A DNA stretch of 64,000 bases from Alligator mississippiensis (GCF_030867095.1 NC_081828.1:210806978-210870977); one strand, 5' to 3'; positions 1 through 11,847 are shown, numbered from the stretch's first letter. Notes: a model not told the origin generated them from the letters alone. Made by a program: numbers and translations.

Positions 1-1980
1 GACCCTAGCATGGCGTAGCTGCGTCCCAAGCAGCACGCTTGTTTGTGTCTTGTTTTAAACACAGCTCATCCTTGAAAGGCAACGCCAGTAAAAGATGAGC
101 AAAGGCCCCCCTCTGCAATGAAAAGAAAACCAGAAAAAAAAGAAAACAAGAGACCCGTGTCTTCGGGAAAGGTAGCGCGAGAGGCAGAGAAACCTCCCTG
201 GAACATCTAGTCCACTTTGGCTGTAAAAGGACTGTTTGCTTTTGCGAGCGCCCCTCCTGCGAGGCACCCCAGCACGGAAACACTGGCCCACGCCGGGCCT
301 TGCAGAAAAACAGCAGGAATGTGGAAAAGCGAAGAGGCCCCATTTCAGGGGAGGGGAGGAGAGGACGTCATGTCTGCAAAAAAGGACAAATAGGTGGGAA
401 GAGAAGGAGACAGCCTGCCATCTACCGGGGTCCGCAGGCCACTGCATGGCAGCGGTTATATAACCTGGGCAAGGGGGGGGGGGGGGGAATAAAAACAGCC
501 AAAGCCTGTTTTGAATGCAAATCGAGCCTGAACCTTGAAACACAAAGGCATCTGCTTGCATTCTGGAGAATTTCGAGTGATTTCCTCTCCTTGTTTTCCC
601 CGCTGTCGAGCAGCAGGATCCAGTGATACCAGCTGTGCTCCCCGAGCGGCTGGGCGAGAGCCTGTGCGCTAAGAAATGGGCTGAGTCGCTCCAGTGCAAA
701 TGTATTGCAAAAACACCAGTAGCAAGAAGTTAAGTCAAACCGCAGGCTGTGTGTTTTGCGCTTGCTTTTTTTCTCTCCTTCCATCTTGTCTTTGCCTCTC
801 CTCCTGCCTCTGATTTGTCCAAAGGACTTCTGTCTTTCTGCTGCTGTTTCACATGTAGTTCCCCCTCCCTTCCTTTGCAAAGCACCTTCTCCTTCCCCTT
901 GTTGCGTCCTGTCTTTCCTTTGCCCCACTTTGAATGGTCGGCCCCCCTGTTTTACCTCCCATGGTAGTTGGCCTCCTGCCTCCTTTTCTTCTGTCCACTA
1001 CGAGCCAGACTCTGTTCCACATATTCGGTGTATTTGGGCACCTAGGTGGGGTTGTGTGCCACCCTGCTGCAGTTGGGTGGGCCCTCTTCCGCCTCCTTGC
1101 TTTTTTGTGACAGCTCATCATGTAGATGGGGCTGAATGGAGACTAGGGGCAGATGGACTGAATGGGGATAGTGAGGTCGGGTAAATGCATTTGGGGGGAC
1201 AGAATCACCTGGGAAGATAGAGGGTGAAATCATAGCCCCAGGGAAATCAATGCCAAAACTTCAGTTCATTTCCATGGGACTGGTTCTCCCAGAATCAGGT
1301 GCCGGAGGAAAAGTGGGGCAAGCTCGCCATTGCTGGAGGAAAATGGTAGTCCTGCGGCTAGCAAATGAAGTGGGAAATAAGCTCTCTGCAGTTGCAGATA
1401 GGTGTGGGAATAGGTCTACGTGGATGGACTTTCCCCTCACCGTTGTGTTGGGGGATTGGGAGAAGACGCACTTGGGATTTTACAGAGAAATAGCTCTTGG
1501 GAGATAGGAGATAGGTAGGGGACGCGGTTAGTAGAGAGAAAGCTGCCAGCATCACAGGGAGACCTCTAGGACTTTAAATACACATTCAAATTTCTGGGCA
1601 ACCCACGTGAACTCCAGATCTGAACTTATAGGTGGGGAGTGGTAGGAGCCTAGATCCTCTTCATCTGTCCCTACACTACATACTACCACCAAACACCTTA
1701 TGGCATTATAGGGAACTCATTTACCTGGGAGTTTCTGCATGTCCTATTGAACACCCAGAGGACAACATAATATCCTAGGAAGGAGAAAAAGGCTGGGTTG
1801 AGGAGGACAGCATCTCCAAGGAGGAGGAGAGGAAATGGCAGGAAATATAAAGAAAATCTCTGGTGTACGCCTCTGTCCTTAGAGGGTCACAAGGGAGGAG
1901 CCCTTCTGTATGCACAGCAGTCCAGTATCTTGTATCTGACCCTGGCCAGCAGAAGATGACCCAGAACAGATGGTCTAACA
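1..1980. other. Intergenic, nothing recognised
   Basis: Contains a run of 17 G at about 471-487 and pyrimidine-rich stretches (760-960). Reading frames on both strands lack splice context or recognisable motifs. No repeat family was identified. Confidence 0.5.
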
Positions 1981-3038
1981 CAGAGGTGACCAACCTGAAG
2001 CACATGTGCCAAGTGACATGGCTATCCTCTATGTGGCACATGGCAGATTGGGGATGGGGCAGGCAGCACATTGGCAGATGGGGCAGGGAGCAGAAAGCAG
2101 AGCAGCAGATCAGGCAGGGAGCAGAAAGAGGAACACAGCTCTCTTGGGCTAGGGACAGAAGTTGCACATAAACTGGTTTAAGGGATCGAAAACTGGTTTA
2201 AACCTGTAACAGAACAGGACCTCAGTGCACATAAACCAGTTTCAAAATGGCCGAAACTGATTTAAGATAAACCTGATTGAATGTAGTATCAGACTTAACT
2301 GATCTGGGTCAAACCGGTTTATGAAACTTCTGCCCCAGACCCCTTCCTGGTTCAAGTTAAACCACAGTCCCCCAGCATCCCAGCATGCTTTGCAGCCCTG
2401 TGCTGGGCTGGGCTGTCTGTTCCAGAGAGTAGGGTTGGCCCCGCCCCTCTGCTCCCTATCTTAAGCAGTGAGGGCTGGTTGACAAGGAGGAGCAGGCCCA
2501 GTTGGGGATGTAGCCCAGTCTGCAAGCGGCAGAGATTGTCCCCCCAGACAAATCCCAGCTAGGGTCTGGGGCCAGAGGGAGTTAAACACCCTTTCCCCTG
2601 CTCAAACTTACCGCTGGCTGTAACTGTGGACTACAAATCCCAGAGGCACCTGGAAACAAGAAAAGGAAGTGATGAGCAATCCTGCAGAGTCTTGCTCTTG
2701 TGCTTGTGGACTGCAAATCCCAGAAACCTTGGGGGCAGCAGGAAGAGGAAGTGAACGCATAGCTCATGCTGGATGCTGCTAGAGAGTCATGCTCTAGCGT
2801 CCCTCAGCTTCTGGTCTGAGCCACTGCAGGCATATGGCTGCATTTGCTGAATCAAAGGTAAATGCCTGTTCACTTGTGTTTCAATTGAATGTGTGCTGTT
2901 TAGACTAACCTGCAAAGACTGAATCGGTTCAGCCTTGGACTTTTTGACTTTCTGTACTTAGCCTTGCAGGGGAAGGGAATCGGAACAGGGGAGGGTGCAG
3001 GGCTAACTTGTGTCTGCCAAAAAGATTGTCCCCCACTG
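1981..3038. mobile_element. Non-autonomous hAT element with perfect 8-bp target duplication
   Basis: Flanked by GTCTAACA on both sides (1973-1980 and 3039-3046). Ends are CAGAGGTG... and ...CCCCACTG, hAT-type CAG/CTG ends with only weak terminal inversion. Inside are five copies of AAACYGGTTT-like boxes on both strands (2165-2330) and two similar patches around CTACAAATCCCAG (2630 and 2708). No transposase frame was seen. Confidence 0.85.
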
Positions 3039-3705
3039 GTCTAACAGTCCTGCAAGAGGTACTTACAGAACAGCCTGTCCTGAATGTTTCTTCCTAACCC
3101 CCACAAGTGAAAAGCTGGGTGATCTGCCCTGAAGCATGAGGGTTTGTATCCCTCCCAAAGGTATTGTTGTTCTTTTAAAAATATTTTTCTTAAAAGGATG
3201 ATGATGATAATTATAAAGGATACTAAAAGGTAGTATTGCAAAAGGTCAGGATAATAAAAAATCTCTTCCTCTTTAGCATCTTTCCACGGATCATCTGGGC
3301 AACTTTCACCTAACAAATGTCCTGCCCTTGGTGTGACCCGAGGTGTTGGCAGCCCCCTCAGTCTCTCCTGATCTCTGTCTGTGGCAGAGTGTAGTTTTTG
3401 AGACTTTTATCTCTCTGTTCTAAAGGTTTTGAACTTGTTATAGGGGGCCAGATGGTGCTGTGATGTGTGGGTGGCAGCTGGCATGGATGTTCTTGTGGGC
3501 CCTTCTGGACTGAACATCTATTACATGCATGACTGGCTGAGTCAAGGGAAGCTGGACTTGCTGGCCTGGCTGGTCCTTTCCAGTGCTGTTTCTAGTTCTG
3601 GATGTGGAGAGTACCTGTATGAATGCAGAATGCATATTTTTTAAGATTTGTGCTAAGCTCCTGACCTCAGTGGTATCCCATAGTAATGCATGCCACAGGC
3701 TAATG
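3039..3705. other. Intergenic, nothing recognised
   Basis: Spacer between two hAT insertions. It has an AT-rich stretch near 3170-3260. No gene or named repeat was recognised. Confidence 0.5.
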
Positions 3706-5112
3706 CAGGGGTGGACAAAATATGGCCCACAGGCTGGATTCGGCCTGCCAGGTCATTCTGTCCAGCCCACAGGTCCTCCCAAAAATTTAGAAAACAAATT
3801 ATTATCTGCCCCTGGCTGCCAGTCAAAGATTACAAGGCACCAGCGGCAGAAGGACCCAGGGGGAGCCAGCAGCAGGACCCAGCAGGGGCAGCAGCAAGGC
3901 CCGCCCAGCCCCCCACTCCCACAGCCCCCAACCAGAAGTTTCTGTCTAACAGAGGCTTCTGGCTTGGGACCCTGTGGCTGTTCTCCCTCCTTCCCTCCCT
4001 CCGTCTGAGAGGGAAACTCAGATAAAAATGGGCAGAGGGAGTGGGGAGGATCGCTGGCACAGCAAGAGCCAGCCTGGCCAAGCTGGCACCATGCAGTTCC
4101 CAGCCGCATGGCTGGGACTGCACCGCGCAGCAGGAGCCAGATAGGAACTGTGGGGGCTGGGCTGGCTCCTGCTGCATCTTGCAGTGCCAGCCATGCAGTT
4201 GGGAACCATGTGCTGCCAGAGAGGCAGGCGGGCGGGGAGGAAGTGCTGGCAGTGGACAGGAAGGAAGGGAAGCCGCAGGTGAAGGGCAGTGGCAGCAGGG
4301 GGAGGAGGGGGAACTGGCAATGAGTGGGCAGATGGGAGCACAGGGACCATGCTGGTGTCCCGGGGCCAGGGCTGGCAGGAGCACAAAGCCCAGGCTGGCA
4401 GGGGCTCTATGGAGCTGGGCTGGCTCTGCCCTTCTCCCTCCTGGCGACCTGGTCATGTGAAGTCCTGGGGCTCACTGAGGCTGCGCACCACTGAGTGCCC
4501 CTTAGCCCCTGAAGGGTCCCACACATGCACCCCACCATACACATGTACCCCCCCCCACACTGCCATACACATGCACTCGCCCCAGCCACCCTTCCCCTCC
4601 ACACACCACAACCCCTGCAGCCACCCTCCTCCCCACAAGCCCCATACCCACCCACACCCATCCACCCCCCACAAACACAATACCCACACCTACCCACAGC
4701 AACCCACAATCTCTGTACCCACCCACCCACCCATATCCTCCCCACACCCCACAGTATACAAAAGACTTGATTTTAAGCTGTTATGCAATCACCTCTATGT
4801 ACACTACACAAGCACATAGAAATCAGGACAAAAATATTTTTTTGAAATCAATTTAATGTATGCTGTTTGATTTTTAGAATAGAATTTGCCTTTTTTCCAT
4901 TTCCAAGATGACAAACCCCCTAGGCAAAATCAGTACTTCTGGGGGCAAGGGGAGGGACTTCTAGTGGCAAAGGTCAGGGGGCAGGGCTTCCAGCTCCAAG
5001 GTGGTGACCAGGGAGTGGGACACCTGTCAAGGGGTAGGGCTATCCTTGCAGCCCTCAACAGCTCGCCAAAACTGGTTAAGTGGCCCTGCAGCCAAAATAA
5101 TCGCCACTCCTG
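3706..5112. mobile_element. Non-autonomous hAT element, 1.4 kb
   Basis: Starts CAGGGGTGGACAAAATATGG and ends ...GCCACTCCTG. The 8-bp target duplication is GGCTAATG / GGCTAATA (3698-3705 and 5113-5120), 7 of 8 matching. The interior is a GC-rich part (3840-4480), then a C-rich ACCCCACA array (4510-4750), then an AT-rich part. It shares ends and layout with 13088-14862. Open frames inside follow the low-complexity sequence and are not genes. Confidence 0.87.
4510..4750 (+). repeat. C-rich (CCCACA)n array inside hAT element
   Basis: Irregular CCCACA/CCCCATACACA units with almost no G on this strand. The related element at 13088-14862 has the same kind of array at the same internal place, so the array belongs to the family consensus. 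Confidence 0.85.
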
Positions 5113-5139
5113 GGCTAATAGTTCTGCATGAGACAGTAT

Positions 5140-6440
5140 TATTCCTTTATCACTCTTATATTTGCTGCCTTTCAGTTTATCTCTTGCTTTTGCTTTTAGA
5201 TGGTGATGATAAATGCTCGGTTTCCCTTCCCTGTAGTATTCATTCTACAGCCTCAGCCTTATGGAAGAGCACTATACTCAGACTTAAAAACCACCCTGAT
5301 GACCTCACACAACAGGCTGATAAGGGGAGTGCCGCTGGTGTCGTGAACAAGACAGCATATGTACAGGAAGCTAAGAAACATCTTTCCAGAGTTTAACATA
5401 CCCCTGACCAAAGACCCCATGTAACACTACCATAGGAAAGCTCTTAAAGATGAACACCTTCAAAAACACAGGCGAGGATTTATGCTTCCATCTTCTGGGC
5501 ACCCAAGTCGGACACATTTTACTTATTACCCAAGGTCCACAAACCTGGGAACCCAGGACACCCCCTTGTCTCTGCCCTTGGCATCATCACGGAAAGAGTT
5601 TCTGGCTATGTTGACATACATTCCCATATGCCAGTGGAGCTGCCAGTTGTTTGGAGGACACCACATTTCCTAAAGAAACTAGGCTCCGCTGACAAACTTC
5701 CAGCAACCACCACATTAGCTATCCTGTATGTCACATCCTTGTACACCAGCATTCTCTACGAGGATGGGTCACATCATCCCTGATGATGACACTACCTCTG
5801 TTTCCATCATGCTCGTCTGCTTTATACCTGCTATTGTGGTTCAGTGGTAGACTCCTTATCTGCACGTGGGAGATCTGGGTTTTATTCCCACATTGCATAT
5901 AACTACAGCTATCGAGGCACCAAATGTCTGGACTTGGTCTGACCTTTGGATGGTGTCTAAAGCGGGGATGGAAGGTCTGGGCAGCCTCCATTCCTCCATG
6001 CTCCTTCCTAGGTGCATGTGGCAAAGGTCTTGGTGACCTCTTATGCATACACCATGATCCAGAAGAATTGCCTACTACCATGGCTTTATCCTCACATGCA
6101 ACTATTTTATTACCGGTGGCTCCCTATACCTATAAATGAACAGCACTCTCACGGGCGCATGCATGGCCTCCCCATATGCCAATATACTTATGATGGACTT
6201 TGGAGGCTGCTGTCTCTGCAGCTGCTCTTTCATCTCCACCCAGCATATTCCTTTTTTTGGACACCAGTGGGAAACTTCTCAGTGGTCACATCATCAGCAC
6301 ATTGTATTGGAAACCAACTGACTGCTACAGTTATCTCCACGTCAATAGTTTTCATCCTAAACCCACCATTAGATCCATCATCTACAGCCAAGCTGTGTTA
6401 CAACTGTATCTGGATCCCACCAACCCAGGTTGTACACTTT
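5140..6440 (+). mobile_element. Penelope-like element, reverse transcriptase remnant
   Basis: Translated pieces across several frames resemble Penelope/Neptune reverse transcriptase. A piece near 5520-5560 resembles YLLPKVHKPGNP, followed by LVSALGIITERVSGYVD. Another near 5730-5760 resembles YVTSLYTSI, the family's DVTSLYTSIP site with the first residue changed. A third, at 6290-6440, resembles GHIISTLYWKPTDCYSYLH. The copy is old: frames shift several times and there are in-frame stops. A tRNA-Gly-like patch at 5829-5901 interrupts it. No GIY-YIG endonuclease part was seen. Confidence 0.75.
5829..5901 (+). pseudogene. tRNA-Gly-like sequence (pseudogene or SINE head)
   Basis: Holds an A-box-like GTGGTTCAGTGGTAGA, identical to that of tRNA-Gly, and a B-box-like GGGTTTTATTCCC, with a diverged anticodon arm that lacks one base. 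The acceptor ends hardly pair. It sits inside the Penelope-like element, so a tRNA-derived SINE insertion of up to about 180 bp (to ~6010) is as likely as a lone tRNA pseudogene. Not a working tRNA. Confidence 0.5.
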
Positions 6441-6575
6441 AGGAATCTGGATCAGGGATTCCTACACTTACAACACACAGTGGCTTCATCCTGAGCCTTT
6501 GCTGGGAAGGGTGGCATATAAATCATATAAATAAATAACCCTGATCATATATATATATATATATGTGTGTGTATG
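6440..6575 (+). repeat. SINE/LINE tail and (AT)n/(TG)n microsatellite
   Basis: GGGAAGGGTGGCATATAAAT followed by ATAAATAAATAA (about 6489-6538) matches the 3' tail shared by several reptilian LINEs and SINEs (L2 or BovB-related). An (AT)10 run and GTGTGTGTATG follow at 6549-6573. Confidence 0.6.
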
Positions 6576-7295
6576 AATGTGGTTTTTGATCATGTACTTT
6601 GGTACTACAGCTCTGATTCACTGTGGATTTGCATGCTGCCTTTTGGCATGCAGGTTAAAAAGGTTACGGGCTTGTTTTGTGCCTCTGCTTTAATTTGTAT
6701 CGCAAAAGAGTTATGTGGGGGACCAGAAGGGATGGCAATGGGAGAAGCAGGCCCCTGAGAGGCAGAGAAGGGGTGGGAGAAAATCTGGGTTGTGACCAAG
6801 GAGCCCGGAGAGCCCAGGAAGACTTCAGACTGGAGTTGACCTTTGATGGCATTCCCTCTGAGACTGGTAAACCATCAATAGTGTAGGACAGCTGAAGTCA
6901 TCTTGCAGGGCTGAATCCTGATGAGGGTGACAGCCCTGTCCCTGAGTGGCCAGAGACTGGTGCTTCCCTGGGGCTGGCAAGTCCCAGCGATGTACTTAGA
7001 GTGACCATCCAGAGAGCACCAAGCAGCAATGTAGGTGCCACCGCTCTGGTCTCCAAAGTAAGTGGCAGGTGGGAGCTCCAGCAGCACTCACCGAGTGGCA
7101 GTGATCACAACTGGATCTTCCTAAAGGAGAGGTAGGCAGTGACGCACAATCTTTCCCAGCAAAGCGGTGCCTAGCACAGCAGCAGAGTGGGCCAGAAAGA
7201 GAGACAAGTGTAGGTTATGAGAAGATTAGGCTCTAAAAGGAGCCGCTGCTTGAACAGCCTGTCCCCTGATACAACTCCTAAAACATCCTTACCGG
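6576..7295. other. Intergenic, nothing recognised
   Basis: A minus-strand open stretch at 6875-7087 reads smoothly (ELPPATYFGDQSGGTYIAAW) but has no start, convincing splice pair or family that I recognise. I do not call it a gene. Confidence 0.4.
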
Positions 7296-7299
7296 GGTT

Positions 7300-7465
7300 C
7301 AGGAAGTACCATAGAAAAGTACAGTTGGAAGGGATCTCAGGTCGTCTAGTCCGACCTCTTGCTCAAGGCAGGCTCATCCCTGTCTAAACTTTTTACAGAA
7401 ATATTTGTCTAATCTGCTCTTAAAAACTTCCAAGGATGGCGAATCCACCACTTCTCTAGGTTGAC
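7300..7465 (-). mobile_element. CR1 LINE 3' fragment
   Basis: The + strand shows AGTTGGAAGGGATCTCAGG and GTCGTCTAGTCCGACC, followed by CAAGGCAGG, the antisense of the CR1 3' untranslated region. Heavily 5' truncated. Confidence 0.75.
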
Positions 7466-7945
7466 AACCTATTGAAAAAAATGTCAGTTTTAAAAAACCA
7501 CAAGCCCTGAGGCTGAAGCTGGACCAGGGCCCAGCAACAGAAGTCGGGTTCGTTTTGGAGCATTCAGCTTAATATTCAATCCCAGTCCATTAAGTTAAGG
7601 GACGATGTAAATGTGCGTGTTTGAAGTGTACTTCCCCTGAGCTGTATTTGTCTTTACTTTAGCTGTTGCTTTTATTTACCAGGGGTGGGCAATTATTTCG
7701 GCTGGAGGGCCGCTTAATGAGTTTTGGCGAGCTGTCGAGGGCCGCAAGGATAGCCCTGCCCCTTGACAGGTGCCCTGCTCCCTGGTCACCATCTTGGGAC
7801 CCCCTTACTTTTGCCACCAGAAGGCCCACCCTTGCCCTGAGAAGTACTCCTTTTGGGAAGGGGGTTTGCCATGTTGAAACAGGGAGAAAAAAACCAAATT
7901 ACATACTAAAAATCAAACCCCGACAAAAACATATTTTAATAAGGA
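7455..7945. repeat. Inverted duplicate of 14580-15100, with a hAT end
   Basis: The + strand here matches the reverse complement of 14580-15100 across about 500 bp. The match covers both the 3' end of a hAT element (from CAGGGGTGGGCAATTATTTC at 7680 on) and the unique flank before it (CTTCCCCTGAGCTGTATTTG, TTTATTTAC). The hAT boundary is in the same place in both, apart from 9 bp (CTGTAATAC) missing here. This is therefore one insertion that was duplicated. Confidence 0.75.
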
Positions 7946-9590
7946 CTCTGTTCCAGTGCTGAACCACCCTCGGAGTTAAAAAGTGCTTCCCCTTATTCTC
8001 CATATTTTTTTCATGTCACTTCAAGTTTGTGCTCCTGCTGGGAATGATTTACAGCGATTAACAGCAAGATCACATCAGGGCTGGGAGTGATGGATAGGAA
8101 AGCTGAGATCGCACTGGGATGGAGTTCATCATGAGATGCTTCTAGCAGAAAGCGCCCCCGTCATTTGTGTTGGGTTTGCAAGTTTGTTTGATGACACTCC
8201 CCTCCTGAACTTCTCCCTGACATTTCAGCCTTGTGTTTCAGGTCGGAAGGAGGCGCTGGAAATGAAAGCAGTTTTAATAACACTCTGCACCTTCTCATCC
8301 GCTCGCACAAGTTGCAGAGCATTGCATGGTGTCGGAATAATGGGCATCCACTGACCATGGCAGAGGTATGGATGTGACTTGTTTCCCTGCACCCAGAAGG
8401 TGTGGGGAGTCCAGCAACCTCCCAGAAATATGGCTGGGATGTGAGCTATGCCTTCGGACCGGTTTCCCCTCAGAAGGTGGATTCACATGGGAAAAACATA
8501 AGTAACTTCCATTTCATTAAGCATTGGTGCAAAGTTTTTCTTTGGCTCAGGTATTAGAAGCCTGGTCTAGCTCAAACTAAAGGCTTGTTTTCTGGTATCA
8601 GCTTTGCAAACATGTGCTCAGACTACTAATAAACGTGCCTTGCTTACAGCAACTCTGTTGCCGTATTTTCCCTCCCCTGAAAAAAGAGATCAATTTGGTT
8701 TTGGGCTTTTAGACCCAAAACAAAAAACCTGCCACCCCCAGCTCAGCTGGGGATCCAGTCATTGACAATTCACAGAAAAAAAACTACCACCAGGAGCAGA
8801 TGATAAAGCCTATATTCAGTGACCTCCTAACTTCACAGCAAGATGATGTTCAGCTTTTTTTTTTTTTTTTTAGCTCAACACATGAACAAAATCATAGGTC
8901 TGACTTAAGATTTTTTTTAATAACCGAAGTCAATACGCTGCTAACTGAGGTGGACTTGTGTATTTATACATGTATTTTTTATTTAATTGCAATAGGATTT
9001 GAATGTACAGTGTACATCCTGGTGTCCCTTGTAACAGTGCGAGGGGAGTTATAATTTCACGGAGTTCACAGCGCGAAAGATTCACTCGATCATCTTGTCT
9101 GAGCGGTATACAATAGGGACTACTTTGTACAGGCATGTAAAAGATGTAGCCCTTCAAAATTTCAGCCTTAATATACAATTAAACATGAAAATGCAGGCTG
9201 TGAGCTACCAGAAAGGCTGTCAAGGACTTGTTTACAAAACTGGGAATTATGCCTTGATCTAGCAATGTGTGCTACAAAAAGGCTTAAAGAAGGACAGATG
9301 CTTAAGTTCCCCCTGAAGTCCCACTTCTGCTATTCTGCCACGTAATGAACTTTGCAATCAAAACTTTCCATGTTTTATTCTCCTTTCCATAACCCCTCTC
9401 TATCTGGCCAGGACTGCAGCAGAAATTTCTGGCAGCCTAGCTATGTTGGTTAGGGGTAGGAAGAAGTATAATCCTTGACTGGCGTTGCAGTGCCGGCAAA
9501 ACCCTGTCGTGGAGATGCTATTAAACTAGAAATCCTCTGCTTTTACAGGAAACCTATGTAAGGCGCTTGGGCTCCTGATAAAGGACACAG
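7946..9590. other. Intergenic, nothing recognised
   Basis: AT-rich and T-rich runs (8850-8870, 8910-8920). No gene, exon pair or named repeat could be supported on either strand. Confidence 0.5.
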
Positions 9591-9593
9591 ACG

Positions 9594-10120
9594 GCATGTC
9601 TACACGAGCGCTGTACTGTGCAGTAGACTAATCTGTGGGGAGCAAAGCAGCACCGGGACTGGGGAGCTCTCTGCTTCCCTGCCCAGCCAGGAGCCGTCCT
9701 GCTTCTGGGGCAGCTCCCAGCTCCCCTGGCTGGGCGAGGAAATCCCGGAGCAGCCCGGGGCTGGCCGGGAGCTGTCCCGCTTTCCCAGTGGGGCTGCGCA
9801 GGGAAGCCCCACTGGGCACGGGGCTTGTCCCCATGTGCACGGTGCCAGGAGAGCTCTGCAGCGGCAGCTGTCCCACCCCCGTGCACATCAGGATCCTTCT
9901 CAATGTTCACAGGGCCAGGAGACAGCTGCCACAGACAGCTTTTCTAGCCCTGTGCACGGGACCAGAGCAGGGTAGGAGCAGCCCTGCACCAGGCTACTCC
10001 CATTGGGAGCAGATTTGCTCCCAACAGGGAGCACGTGTAGACGTGGTCCCAGGGAAGGCTTCCTGTGCAGTAGTTTACTGTGCAGTAAGCTTTATAGCAT
10101 TAATAGCATGTGTTGATGCA
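9594..10120. mobile_element. MITE-like element with GCATGTCTACACG ends
   Basis: The left part GCATGTCTACACGAGC...CTGTGCAGTAGACTA is inverted at the right as TAGTTTACTGTGCAGTAAGC...GCATGTGTTGATGC. The interior is GC-rich with smaller hairpins (9784-9816). Related ends occur at 25494-25770. Exact borders and target duplication are not resolved. Confidence 0.5.
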
Positions 10121-11020
10121 CCCAGAGAGACTCAAGTGGCTCAGGAGGTGGCCCTCTATCCAGACCAACGAGCACTCTTAGCTAGGAGCTACCTGAAGTC
10201 AACCTATTCAGCGTGCAACTGCCTGGAAGCAAGCAACAGGAAAAGCAGAGGATGGGGATGTGTCTGAATCCTGCTTAACCCACTGCCACCAAGAGGCCTT
10301 CCTTCTCTGGGGATCCAGAGCACAGAATGGTACAGCAGACCTAGTCTTGAGTCCTTGCTCTGCCTGAGGGGATTCAAACCTACCGCTCTTGCCTCCTTGG
10401 AGAGGGCCCTAACCACCTGGTGCAGTGCTCTCAGCCCTCCTCTGGAAAGAATTCAAAATTATTTGGGCCAGAGAAAGCACAAGAAGGAGCACGACTCTCG
10501 GCATGGTGAGAGCACTCACCCGGGAGCGGTGACACTGGATTCGTGTTCACTTCCAGGTCAGTTCTTGCTTTTTACATTGAACAACCATTAGATAAAATGC
10601 ACGAAGTGTGTCTGGAACAGGGACGAATGGATTTGCACTAAGGGTTGTGAGGCACAGCTGAAAGCTGGGGGAGCATTCTTGGGTTCCCTGTGAAGTTTAA
10701 CACGACCAGACCACAGGATGGGGAACATGCCCTTGCATTCAGGCTTTGTCTCAATTAGAAACTATAAAGAGAACCGAAGAGAGGAAAGTGGCAGGGCTGT
10801 GTTACACCATGAGGGGTGTGTTCGAGGATGACATCCTGTTACACTGGCAAAAGTGCAGCCCTGCCAAGAAAACATGTGCAAACTATGTGTGCTTTGCTGG
10901 TACAGAAGACTGTTACAGCAACACCAGCAAACAGCTTCTCGTGATGACCTGGCTCTTATCTCTCTTACAGTTTGATAGTACTGCTTATCACCATGCTACC
11001 TGAGTGCCTTCTGTAGGACT
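10121..11020. other. Intergenic, nothing recognised
   Basis: No exon-like or repeat structure that I can name. Confidence 0.4.
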
Positions 11021-11847
11021 AGGCTTGGCAGGATTTGCTTTTTATCGACAGACATCGGTAACCATCAATTGCACCAGACACTCACGGACTGACGGAAAAA
11101 ATATTTCCATCAGTAATCATCAGTGGTATAATGGTCACAAACTGCTGGAAGACCATTTTAGATGCTTATCCTGCTGGGGTGATCTGACCCTAGCTGATTT
11201 CCTGCCCCTCGGGCAGGGGGCTGGACCCGATGATCTTGCAAGGTCCCTTCCAGCCCTAATGTCTATGAAAATTTAAATCAAGGTGACTTAAAATAAAAAA
11301 ATCTGGGATGGAGGAAAGGAAATTTGGGGCAGGGATGCACACACACACACACACCCAGCTGCTGCAGGATCTGGGGGCTGTGCTGGTGAGGCTGTCCTGG
11401 GAGGGAGGGTTGGAGGGGCAGGGCTGATAGTAAAAAGGGGCCTGGTGCTGTTGGCCACTTGCTCTGCCCAGGTCCCAGCTGGGGCAGGGACCAAAATGCT
11501 GTGGACCCTGTCCCGGCATCTGTGTGAGCATGGCAAACTCCCGTGGAGGCTGGAGTAGCACAGGCTGGGCTCCATGGGAGTTTGGACCCTGCCCTGCTGA
11601 GACCTGGGCAGAGCAAGGGGCCAGCGGCGCTGGGCTCCCAGGTACTACCAGCCCTGCCCCTTCCCCCCTCCAGCCTTTCCAGTATGGCCCCCGGCTCCTG
11701 CAACGGCTGCCACACATGCATGAGTACATGCATGTGCGCTAAATTGATAAAAATTGAAAAACACCCCTAATTTAGATGCTTAAAAATTAAATATCGATTT
11801 TAGCTGTCACCATTTAAAAAACATAAAAAGCGAATTCTGCCAAGCCT
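11021..11847. mobile_element. Element with 25-bp terminal inverted repeats, CR1 tail inside
   Basis: The left end AGGCTTGGCAGGATTTGCTT (then TTTAT) and the reverse complement of the right end, AGGCTTGGCAGAATTCGCTT (then TTTAT), match at 23 of 25 positions. Flanking duplication is not evident. A CR1 3' end (11160-11275) and a (CA)n run (11339-11354) lie inside. Probably a DNA transposon relic; the superfamily is unclear. Confidence 0.7.
11160..11275 (+). mobile_element. CR1 LINE 3' end
   Basis: Sense-strand tail: GATGCTTATCCTGCTGGGGT, then GGGGGCTGGACCCGATGATC, CCCTTCCAGCCCTAATGTC and TATGAAA. It is the same 3' end as the large CR1 at 31.25 kb, in the opposite orientation. Confidence 0.85.

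Noticed and set aside
4289-4819. Long frames on both strands with His/Pro- or Gly/Val-rich peptides
   Set aside because: These are products of the C-rich array inside the hAT element.
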